A DNA stretch of 64,000 nt from Pseudomonas sp. S31 (GTDB taxonomy: Bacteria; Pseudomonadota; Gammaproteobacteria; Pseudomonadales; Pseudomonadaceae). Location: assembly GCF_016648105.1 (NCBI RefSeq), contig NZ_JACVVE010000011.1, positions 1 to 64,000 of the forward strand, written 5' to 3'. The notes below the pieces were generated by a model that worked only from the letters and a program-made list of their open reading frames with translations, was not told the origin of the DNA and ran no database searches. Both the position numbers and the translations under genes were made by a program. Of this stretch, positions 5,354 to 17,300 are shown in pieces (position 1 is the first letter of the stretch; each line of letters begins with the position of its first letter).

Positions 5354-8300
5354 TCAATGCCCTACCTTTATTGAAATACCGGCTTTTTCCAACGCTTCCA
5401 GCAATGGTTTGGAAGCCTGATCTCGGAACACCCATTCAACCTGCCAACCTTGATCAACTAGAACTTTGTCTCGCGCCACCTCCCACAAATTTGACTGTGT
5501 GGCTGTTTGATACCCCATCTTGTACTCAATGCCCTTTTGGATATCTACATCAGCGATATCTAAGCGGCGGGCATAGTTCGCACCATCGACAACAGTATTC
5601 ACCGTCACCTCTCGTTGCCCCCAGCCAATTGTCGAATGATAAATATCCACTGCGGCATTGGCCTGTTTTGCACGAACCATGTTCGTATCATAAACGTTTG
5701 CCCACCGGTCGTAATCCCATTTGCCACCGTTCTCAACGTATTCATTCCAACGCAATTCCTTGTGCTGAGCCGACCCCGTGCTGACACTCAATGAGTCATC
5801 GTACTTGACGATTTCGTCAGTGGTAAGGCCTATTTCGTTTCGCTTAACCGCATCGGCGCCGACACCTCGCTCACTTCCAACATAGTTCTGCCAGTCGGGA
5901 TGATAAGGGTTAGCTTTCATCTCATCCGAGACGGTTGTGATCGTACCGAAGCGTCCTGCAACAGCTCCTACCAACCCCAGCGAGTTGAGAATAGCCTCAG
6001 CACCGGCCAACACTCTATCGCCAGTTGTAGGCTCATACCCGCTGACAGGGTTCGCACCGCCCAAGCTTGTGTAGAGTTGGCAAGCTACACCGATTACCCC
6101 AGAGCTGCCGCAACCCGAGTTGTAGGCATCCAGCCCGAATTTATCAGCAGCGATGGTCGCGCGCTCGACCTCCATCTTGTTCCGCTGAACCTGTCCTGCA
6201 GCCTCAGCATCACTTGCAGCAACGAGTTTCCATTCATTGCCGGCAGACGTCTGTATTGCCTCATCGGTAACCAGGCAGAAGCCGTTGCCGGAATTCGCGC
6301 ACGCAACAATATCGCCAGGTTTGGTATGGCTGAACTGGTCAGGCCCCATTTCCGAGCCCACCACGGTGTACTCGGTTTCCAGCACACTGTCGCCCAGCTT
6401 GCGCAGTTTGCTAATCTCATCTGCCCGCTTCTGGCAATCATCCGACCCTCCCGCAGCCCCGCCGCAGGCCGAAGCGTATTCACGCTCCTTCTGCTTCAGG
6501 TACATCCGCCCATCCAGGGTCAGATGATTGTTTTCGACCGCGTTCTTGCCAGCCGCGGCACCTGCCACGGCACTGCTCGCATCGCCACCGACGACAGCCC
6601 CAGCGAAGCCGGACGCCAGCGTTGCCAGTGCCGATACCGTCTGTTTCTCGTCTTCAGTCAGTTCATCTACGGTTTTGCCCGGGTACATCTGCTTGGCGAT
6701 CAGCTCGCCACTCACCGCCCCCGCAGCACCTGCGGCGGCACCGTTGCCCTGGGCCTGTGCCACCAACGCACCCAGCACCGCGTGGGCCATCAGGCGCGCC
6801 GTTTCGTTGTCGCCCGACACCTGCTTGATCTGCTGGGCCAGGTAAGGTGCCGAGGCCCCTGCGAGTGCACCGGCCAGGTTGCCACCCGCCAGCCCTTGAA
6901 GTGCCGCAGTCACTGCCTGCGCGGCGCGCTGCAGTTCACTACCGGTGCCGTAGGACTGCATGGCGTTCTTGTAGGTAGGACTATTGCGTACCCGCTCTCC
7001 ATAATCTTTGGCCGACTCGCCCGCGTCGCGCTCAGCTACAGCCTGTTTGCCCGCCTCGAAGGCGCGCAGGTCACCCTCGGTACGGATCACGTCCATTGTC
7101 TGGGTACCGATTTCGCCGATCAGCTGAACCGTGCGCAGGCGGCGTTGCTCTTTCTCCTTGTCGAAGATGGGGCTGATGCTGTCATTCGCGCTGGCAGGGT
7201 CGCGACTGAGGCTGGCGACATCTTGCTGCTGGTTGGCCGTATCCCTGACCTCCAGCGTGCCTTCGGAGACCGCCGAGCGGGTCGTGCCACTGGCACTCCC
7301 ACTGCGGTTCAAGCCAACGGCCATGACGCTGCCCATGTTGCCGGTAAATTCTTCGCCGACACTGCCGCCACCGCTGACGCTGAGGTTTTGGCCCTGGGTC
7401 TTGAAATCGGCCTTGTTGCCCAGCTCGCTCCAGCCCAGCGTAGCGGTGCTCAGGCGGTTCTTGGTCGGATCGGCGCTGCTGGCGATCACCGCGCCATCCA
7501 GTTGGGTGTGCTTACCCACCTCGATGTCGTAGCCGCCCTTGCCCGCAAACAGGCCGCTTTGCTCCTGCACGCTGTCGTAGTTCGAATGCAGCTTCTGGTT
7601 GTTGATCGACAAGTAACCGCTGCCACCAGCGCCCAACGTGACGCTGACGCCACCGGCCACTTCCAACTGCTTGCTGTCGTATCGGTCGCTGTCCTGTTGG
7701 CTTCGGATCAGCAAATCACGACCTACCTTGGCTTCGATCTGCTCGGCATTGACCTGCGCGCCTACCAGGTTGGCATCCCGACCACTGACCAGCCTTGCCT
7801 TGTTGCCAGCGTCGAGGGTGGTTTCGGTCCAGGTGGTACCGTTGCCCTTTTCACCACCAGTACCCATGTTGGCATTGGCGAAAATGCTCAGACCAGCACC
7901 ACTGGAGCCCACTCCAAGGCTGATGCCGACAGAGCCACCACCACTCTTGTTCTTGCCATCGAGCTTCTGGGTATTACCTGCCGACTCGAGCACGATGTCG
8001 CGATTGGCCGCCAGCAGCAGGTCCTTGCCAGTTTTCAGTTGGCTGCCCTGGACGTGAATGTCGCCGTCAACGCCCAGCGCCCCTTTACCTGTGGCAGCAA
8101 TGCTCAGGTTGCCCCCCGAGGTCAGGCTGCTGCCTTGACTAGCCATCTGCTCGGAGTGCTGGCTGGAACTGGATTTCTGCGTACCTAGCGAGAGTGCGAT
8201 TCCGACGAACTGACCTTCCTTGGCGCCCGATTCCAGACCTTGCGCAGCCTGCCAGGCCTGATAACCGGACAGACCTGCCTTGATGCCTTGCAACGCACTC

Positions 8301-11300
8301 AGACGGCTGTCGTCTTCGCTGCGGGCCGCTTGGGCATTCTGGTAGGCGGTATTGACGGCACTGCCTACCACCCCGGACAGCGCCAGTGTCAGCCCGCTTT
8401 TGCTGGATTTCTGCGTCTGCTCGCTGGTCGCGTGGTTCTGCGTTGCAAAAATACTGACGTTCTGCCCAGCCAGGTTGATGTCTTGGCCGGCGATCACATC
8501 GGAGGCGCGAATGGTCAGATCCTTGCCCGCCTGGATATCGACATCACCCAACACACTGCCGATCGTGCTGCCCTTCTGCAGTTCACTGTGGCTTTGCTGG
8601 GTCGACGAATTCTTCGCCGTACCCAACGTGATGCCGATGCCACCAGAGCTCATCAGGCCGGATTTACGCTTGGCCTCGCTGCTTCCGTATGAATCGGTCT
8701 CAACTGCACTGTCGATGCGTACATCACGCGCCGCGCTGAGCGTGGTCTTCTCGGTGGATACCACGTTACCGGCAACCACGTTGATATCTCGGCCAGCTTG
8801 CACCTGAGTCGTATTGCCACTGAGCGTCGATCCTTCAGCCACAGTCACGACCGACGATTGAGCGCTGGATTTGCTGGTGGACGAGAGGCCGAAGCCTCCC
8901 GACTTGGACGAAGCCGAGGCGTTCGACGAACTGCTCATGGCGGCCTGTAGGTTCACATCACGCCCGGCAGTGACCGTCAGATCACCCTCACTGGTTACCC
9001 GCGAGGCCTGTACGTTGACATCGCGCTTGGCCAGCATGTCGACGCCCTGTGCCCCCTCGACCAGAGAAGACACCACCGTGCTGGACTCACTTTCGTTCAT
9101 CCGCGTGCTGCTGCCCTTGCCGAACGAACCCTCCTTCTTCTTCTTGAAGTACGAGTAGCTTTCGTCTTGGGCCGCCAGTAACTCAAGGTCATTGCCCGCG
9201 TAGAGGTAGGCTTCCTTGTCTGACTTGACCTTGCTGGCCAGCAGCGTCAGATCGTTACCCGCGCTCAGGTTCAGGTCGCCACCCGCATTGACCGTACTGG
9301 CCACCTGGGTTACCCGATCCTCCTGGCTGGTGACTTTCCGCGTCTTGCTCGCCGAATGCTGCTCATCCGCAGCCGCCAGCAGCTGCAAATCCCCGGTCGC
9401 CGTCATGGCCACATCCCGCTTCGCCTCGATCGCACTGGCCACAGCACTGATATCGCGCCCAGCGCTCACGCTCAGATCGCGCCCAACCTGCACGCTCGAA
9501 CCGTTCTGGGTCACGCTGCTGTCGATATGGCGCACACCTCGGTCGTTGACCACGACCTGCTCGACCGAGGTCAACTTCACATCGCGACCGGCCTGCAGTG
9601 TGGTGTCGGCACCGCTGCCGAGCACCCCGCCGTTGTTGTCCAGATCACGCCCGGCGTTGATCGCCAGAGTGTTCGCGGCTTCCACGCGAGCAGCGGTGTC
9701 GACGAAGTCGCGCTGCTGGGTGTAGCTGCCGTTGCTACTCTGGTGCGAGGTCAGGGTGCGTTCGTTGATCACGTCCTGCACGGCGGCCAGGCTGACGTCG
9801 CGCCCGGCGATGATGCCGCCGGCCTTGTTCACCAGGTCGTTGCCAGCCAGCAGGTCGAGGCGGTTGCCGGCTTGCACCAGGCCGCTGTTGATCAGGTCGT
9901 TGCCAGCCTGGGCCGAGAGGTTGTTGCTGGCGCGCAGGGTGCCGACGTTGTCGAGGTTCTGCCCGGCGATCAGGCTGACGTCGTTGCCGGCGATCAGCGC
10001 GCCATTGGGCGCCAGGCGGTCGTTGCCGTGGGCCAGGTACAGCACCGGCACCAGCACCTGTTCGCCGTTCACCTCGGCGGTTTCCAGCCAGACGATGTCG
10101 TGGGTCAGCGCCGCTACCTGCTCGGAGGTCAGGCTCACGCCAACGGCCAGGTTCAGCTGCTGCTTGCTCTGGATGGCGTTGTCCATCAGGTACTTGAACA
10201 ACTGCTCGTCGCTGCCCTGGCCATCGATGAAGCGTTGGCCGGTGCGGGCGAGCACGGCTTGCTGGATCAGCTTCTGTTCGTAGAAGCCGTCGCCCAGGCG
10301 CTTGGCGCTCTCGTCGGGGTCGTAGCCGAGGTTATCCAACAGGTAGTCGGAGCTCATGAACTGCTTGAGGTCGGTGAGCACCGGGTTGGTTTCGATCAGG
10401 TACTTGTGCGGGTTGCTGCGCACGCTGCTGTCCGGCAGGCCTTGCACCCGCTCAATGGTGAGCGGCCCCTGGCCGTTGAGCGCGGTAGCCTGGGTGATGC
10501 TGTCATCCACCGCCGAGGATCCGCCCAGGCGGGTATCGACTGCACTGGCGGGGCCGACGATAGCTGCCTGGGCGCGCTCGGCGGTGCTCAGTGCGGTACT
10601 GCTGGCGGTCGCCAGGCTGGCGTCGGCGGCACGAATGTCGCTCCCCTGCATCAACGGCAGGGGTTGCTGACGTTGGGCCAGGCCCAGGCTCGCGCCAGCC
10701 ATGCTCCAGCTTTGCGGGCCGCTGGCGGCTGTGCTGCCCGCCTCGCTGCTGAGGCGGAACAGGCCGTTCTGCCCGGTCGGCAGGCTGAAGCCCGGCAGCG
10801 CCAGCGGGTTGACTTGCTGCTGGGCGAGGTCTGGCGGCAGTTGCTGGTTGAGGGTGATGCGGGTGGAGAACGCCGTGCCCGGCGCCGTGGTGTCGGTGCG
10901 GGCACCGCTGCCGATGTAGGCATAACCCGGGCGCACGACGCTATTGCTGATGCCATTACCAGCGTTGATGCTGACCGCGCCATTGGCCTGCATGACGGCA
11001 GCATAGCGCTGGTCGCCAGCAGACAGTTTGCGCGTGCTGCCAAGGCTTACCAGTTCCGCCTCGGTCTTGCCGATGAAACGGGCCAGGTCGGCCTCCAGGC
11101 CACCGAGATTGGCGGGGTCGTAGCTCGCGCTTTCGTACCAGTACTTGCTGGTGATCGAACTGGCCAGCGAAGACAGCGAACCAGCGTTGTTGGTGCGCTG
11201 CGAACGCACGATACGGGTGGTCTCGGTTTCGCCGGTCTCCACGCCGGTGTTGGTCAGGTTGTCGACCGTGGCCACCAGGTTGCCGCCCGCGCCGATGGTG

Positions 11301-14300
11301 CTGCTGCTGTTGAGCAGGTCACCGCCGCGTATGTTCAGGTTGCCGCCGGTGGTGATGCTGGAAGCGGCACTGGCGTCGATGACTTCGAACTTGTCGCGCT
11401 GGACGATTTCCCAGACGTGGTTGCGCTTGCCGCTGCAATCGCCGGCGTTATAGCCCTCGATGCAGGCGATTTCGCCCACGCGTGCGGTGTACAGGCCTTT
11501 GTTATCGGTCTGCAGCACCGCACGCACGTTCTGGATGGTGCTGGCGGCCAGGCTCATCGACAGGTCGCTCTGCAGCGAGCCGGAACTGTTGACGATGCTG
11601 CTGGCCAGGCTGCCCTGGCCGTCGCGATCGACGGTCAGGGTGCCGAGGCTGTAGATCTCGGCGTAGCTGTTGGTCAGGCTGTCGACCCGCAGGCCCATGT
11701 CCTTGCCGCTGAAGATCAGGCCGTTGTCGTTGTTGACCAGGGCGCCGGTAGTCAGGGTCAGTGCCTCGCCCGCGCCCAGGGTGCCCTGGTTGCTGATGCC
11801 ACTCGCGCCGAGGGTGAGCCCCGCAGCCGAAGTCAGGCGCCCGGCGTTGTTCAGTTGGCCGGCCAGCGACACGCGGGTGACGCCGCCGCCAGCGATGCTG
11901 CCGGCACTGCTCAGGTTGATCTGCCCAGCATCGAGGCCGAGGGTGCCGCGGCTGCTCAGGCGGCCGTTGCCGGCGTAGGTGCCCGCCAGGTCGAGGCTGA
12001 GGCTGCCATCACTGGCGATCAGGCCATCGTTGCTCCAGTTATTGCCACTGCCGACCAGCGCCTGGCTGGCCAGCAACTGGCCGCTGGCGGTCTGGCTGAA
12101 CTCGCCGACATTGACGGTCAGGCGCCCGGCCTGGATGACGTTGCTGTTGCTCCAACTGCTGGCGTTGAGGGTCAGGCCGCCGCGGGTGACGATGCTACCG
12201 CCTGCACCGGTGACGTTGGCGGTGCTGATGTCGAAGTTTCCGCTGCCGACGTGCAGCAGGCTGCCGCCGCCGTTGAGGAAGCTGCCAACTCCGAGACTGA
12301 GGTCGCTGTTGGCGGTTTCCAGGGTGCCGTTGCGGTTGTCGAACTGGCCGCCGATCTGGAAGCGCGTGACACCGCTGCTACCCAAGGCACGCAACTGGCC
12401 AGTCTGGTTATCGAGGCTGGCTGCTCTGATCGCCAGGGTGCTGTCGCTCTCGATGATGCCCAGGCGATTGTTCAGCGCGCCGCTGAGGTCAAGGTCGATG
12501 CGTTGGCCGGCGATCTGGCCATCGTTGTCGCCGCTGTTGTCGAAGCTACCGCCGCTGACCTTGACCAGGCCCTGGGCGTACAAGCCACCGTTGCGGTTGT
12601 CGAAATCGGCGGTGGTGACCAGGGCGTCGCCGGCCTGCGCAGCGATCCGCCCACCGTAGTTGTCGATACCCGCCAGCGCCTTGAGGGTGAGGGACTGTGC
12701 CTGGGTGATACCGCCTTGGCGGTTGTTGTTCAGGTCGTAGCCGTTCTTCAGCACGCCGCGCAGGTCGGCGTTGAGCGCGCCTTGCAGGCTGGACAGCACG
12801 CCGCCGCGGTTGTCCAGGTTGCCGGCCGTGACGCCGAGGTCGCCGGCGTCGGCGAGAATGCGGCCACTCTGGTTGTCGATATCACCGGTCACCAGCACCA
12901 AGGCACCCTGGCTCTGCAGGGTGCCCTTGGCGTTGCCCAGGCTGGCGGCGCGCACGTCGAGGCCGCCGTTCTGGCTGTAGATCAGGCCATCGGCGCTGTT
13001 GTGCAGTTCGCCGTCAACGGCCAGGGTCAGTTGCTGGTTGGCCGCGACGGTGCCGCGATTGCGGTTGTCCAGGCTGCTGGCGAACAGGCTCAGCAAGCCC
13101 TGGCTAGCGATCTGGCCACCCTGGTTGCTGACCTGGGTGGCGTTATCGATACGCAGCGGGCCGGCGCTGGCGAGCTTGCCGTTGTTGTTGGTCAGCGCGC
13201 CGAGCAGCTTCAGAGTGACGGCGGCGTTGCCGATCAGGCTGCCGGCGCTGTTGTCCAGGCTGTTGGCGTTCACCTCCAGGGCCTGCTGGGCGCTGATGTT
13301 GCCGGCGCCATTGGCCAGGGCCATGGCCTCGAGGGTCAGGGCCGCGCCACTGTCGATCAGGCCGCCTTGGCCGTTGCTCAGCAGGCCACGGATGGTCAGG
13401 CGTTGCTCGCCGGCGCTGGACAGGATGCCGGCGCCACTGTTGTCCAGGTTCGCCGCCGACACGCTCAGGGCCTGCTGGCTGACCAGCGCGCCACCGGCGC
13501 TGTTCTGCAGATCGCCGCTGACGTGGGCGTCCAGCGCGCCACTGCGGCTGGACAAGGTGCCCTGGTTGCTGTTGTCGAGGCTGCCCAGGTCGGCGCCCAG
13601 GCCTTGCCAGCCCGAAACCAGACCGCCCTGGTTGAGCAGGCGCTGGGCGGTGACATTCAACTGCCCGCTGCTGATCAGTTTGCCGGCGCTGTTGTCCAGG
13701 TTACGGCCGGACAGGCGGAGGCCTTGCTGGGTGGAGATTTCACCGCTGCGGTTGCTCAAGTCGCGCAGATGGTCGAAGGTCAACGCGCCAGCGGTCGTAA
13801 TCAGGCCACCGTCGTTGTTCAAGTCGCCTGTGGCACCGCCGAAGTCGATGCGAATGGCGTTGCCCAGCAGCGAGCCTGCCTGGTTGTCCACGGAACGGGC
13901 AGCGATATCCAGCAGGCCTGCGGCGTTGATCAGGCCTTGCTGGCTGTTGTTCAGGCTGTCGAGCACCTTCAGGTCGAGGCCGCCACGGCTGGTCAGCGTG
14001 CCGCCGCTGTTGTCCAGGCTGGCAGCGCGAATATCGAGACTTTCGGCGGCGACCAGGCCCTTGATGTTGTTCAAGGTCTGGTCGATGCGCAGGGCCAGCG
14101 ACTGGTTGCTCAGCACCTTGCCGCTGCCGTTGTCGAGGCCGCGGGCAGCTAGGGTGAAGGCCTGGGCCGAGGATATCTCGCCGCCCTGGTTGTTCACCTC
14201 GCCGAGGTTGTCGAGCACCAGCAGCGGGGCATTGATCAGGCCCTGGCGGTTATCCAGCTGGCCGTGGTTCAAGTCCAAGGTCAATGCGCTGTTGCTGAAC

Positions 14301-17300
14301 AGTTGCCCACCTTGCTGATCCAGGCCAGTGGCATTGACCGCAAGCGCACCGTCACTGGCGATGCGCCCGCCGTCGCGATTGCTCAACTGACCGGTGGCCA
14401 GGTCCAGGCTGGCGCCGCTGTCGATCCGGCCTTTGCGGCTGTTGTCGAGGCTGCTGGCCTCGATGCTGGCCGGCCCTTTGGCGCTGATGGTGCCCTGGTC
14501 GGTGTTCGCGACTTGGGCGGCACGCAGTTGCAGCGCGGCATCGGTGACCAGTTCACCGCCCTGGTTGAGCACGTTGCCGGTGTGCTCGAGCGTCAACACA
14601 CCTGCGCTGGACACACTGCCGGCGCGGTTGTCGAGTTCGCCGCTCGCCAGGTTCAGGGTGCCCTCGGCACTGATCAGGCCCTGACGGTTGTCGAGCTTGC
14701 CTTGCAGCCTGGCATCGATGGCTTGCTGGCTGAGCAGCAGGCCGCCGGTGTTGTCCAGACTTTCACCGGTCAAGTGCAGACTGACCTGGCCAGAGAGCAC
14801 ACCCTTGCTGCGGTTGATCACCTCGGCGACGGCTATTTGCAGCGAACCGTCGGCGAGCACCTTGCCGGCATCACTGTTGTCCAGGCGAGTACCGCCCAAG
14901 CTGACGTCAGCCTTGCTGGACAGCTCGCCAGCGCGGTTGTCCACCGCCGCGAACTGCAGGTCCAGGTTCTGGGTGGCACCTACCAGGCCGCCCTGGCGGT
15001 TGTCGAGGGTGCCACCGCTGAGTGCCAGCCCCCCCATTGAGACCAGCACGCCTGCCTGGTTGTCGAGCTTGCCGACCTGCGCGTTCAACTCGGTGCCAGC
15101 AGAGACCTGCCCCTGCTGGTTGACCAGACTGCCGGCCTGTACGCCCAGGCGTTGATCGGCGATCAGCGTGCCGCCCTGGTTGAGCAATTCGCCATCGACG
15201 ACCAGTACCTGATCGGCGCGACTGCTGATCAGGCCCTGGCTGTTGTCCAGGCTGGCGCTGTGCAGGTCCAGGGCATCGGCCGAGACCAGGCCCTTGAGGT
15301 TGTTCAGCACTTGGTCGATGCGCAGGGTCAGGCCCTGTCCGGCGATCAGTCGACCGTTGCGGTTATCCAGGCTGCGTGCCGCCAAGGTGAAAGCCTGGTC
15401 ACTGGATATCTCACCTCGCTGGTTGTCGACTTCGGCGAGATTTTTCAGCACCAGCAGCGGCCCGTTGATCAACCCCTGGCGGTTGCTCAGTACGCCTTGG
15501 TTCAGGTCGAGGGTCAACGCACGTTTGCTGAACAGTTCGCCGCCATCCTGGGACAGGCCAGAGACGCTGGCGACCAGTGTCTTTTCACTGGCGATACGGC
15601 TGCCCTGGCCGTTGTTGAGCTGGCCCGCCGTCAGCTCAAGACCATCGCCACTGACCAGTTGGCCGCCCTGGAGATTGTCCAAGGTGCCGGTGGCGACCTT
15701 GGCTGCCCCGTTGCTGCTGAGCACGCCGAGTTGGCTGTTGTCGAGGCTGTGGCTGGTGATCGCCAGGTCGCCGTCGGTGGTGATCGAGCCCTGGCGATTG
15801 AGCAGGGCACCACTGCTGGTCACAGCCAGGCCCAAGGCGCTGGAAAGCTTGCCGCTGTCGTTGTCCAGGCGACCGAGATTGGCAGTGAGGTGCCCTTCGG
15901 CACTGATCAGCCCCTGAAGGTTGGCCAGCCCGCCGCCCAGGCGAATATCCAGATCCTCGCCACTGACCAGGCGCCCCTGCTGGTTGTCCAGTTGCTGGCC
16001 GACGATGCTCATCGGCCCTGCGGCAGACAGCAGCCCCAGGTTACGGTTGAGCACCTCGGCGACCTGCAACTGCAGCGCGGTGCCGGCCAGGACCTTACCG
16101 CTGTCGCTGTTGTCCAGTCGGCTGCCTTGCAGGGTCAGGCCTTTGCTGGTGGAGATTTCCCCGCCACGGTTGTCGACTTCGGCCACGTTCAGTTGCAGCG
16201 CGCTGGTACCGCCGACCAGGCCATTGCCACGGTTGTCCAGGTGGGTGCCGGTCAATAGCAGGTCACCTTGGGCTACCAGCTCGCCACCCTGGTTGATGAT
16301 TCGACCAAGCTCGGCCACCAGCGCACGCTGACTGGAAATCCGCCCGCCACTGTTGTCCAGGCTGTCAGCTTGCAGGCGAACCGGGCCGCCGGCGCTGAGC
16401 AGGCCGCCACGGTTGTCCAACTGCGTACCGTTGTAGCTGAGGGCTGCCAGGCTGTTGAGCAGCCCTTGCTGGCGATTGTCCAGTTGGTCGACATCGAACC
16501 GGGCCTCCTGACCGGCCTGCAGGCTGCCGGCGCGATTGTCCAGTTGGCCGGCGCGTAGAGCGAGGTTGCCCTTGGCATCGATCCCGCCTTGCTGGTTGTC
16601 CAGACTCGCGGCACGCACATCGAGCCCGGTCGCGGAAATCAGGCCGCCTTGGTTGTTCAGCGCCTGATCCAAATGCAGGGTCAGGCTCTGGTTACCAAGC
16701 AGCTTGCCGAGGCTGTTGTCGAGGCTACGCGCGATCAGCACGAACGCTTGGGCGCTAGAGATCTCGCCCCGATGGTTATCCACGCTGTCGAGTTCGCTCA
16801 GCGTCAGGCGCGACGCATTGATCAGGCCGCCCTGGTTGTTCAGATGGCCTTTGTTCAGCGTCAGGCTCAGTTCGCTGACGCTGGTCAGGCGACCACCGTT
16901 GCTCTGGTCGAGCCCCGTGACATTGGCGGTGAGTGCCTGGTTGCTGGCGATACGCCCGGCATTGCCGTTGCTCACCTGGCCGGCCTTGAGGTCCAGAGTC
17001 TTGAGGCTGGTGAGCTGGCCTGCGCGGTTATCCACAGCGCCACTGGCCGCCAGGCCAAGGTGCTGGCCGGCGCGCACGATCCCGGCAGCGTTGTCCAACT
17101 GGCCGACCTTGGCGTTGACCACGGTCGCGCCGTCGATCAACCCGCCCTGGCCGTTGAGCAGGCGTGCGCCAGCAAGGTCGGCTTGGCCGCCGCTGAGCAG
17201 CCTGCCGGCATTGCGGTTGTCGAGGGTGTCGGCGCTGGCCGTCAGTTGCCGCTTGGCACTGAGGGTGCCGCCCTGGTTGTTCAGGGTTTGCTGCGCCGTG

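Noticed and set aside
9356..14152. A 1598-codon plus-strand open frame antisense to cdiA, and others at 5900-8188, 12999-14318 and 16589-18289
   Set aside because: They are by-products of the repetitive GC-rich FHA repeats of cdiA; translations are repetitive, with no start sites, domains or ribosome-binding sites.
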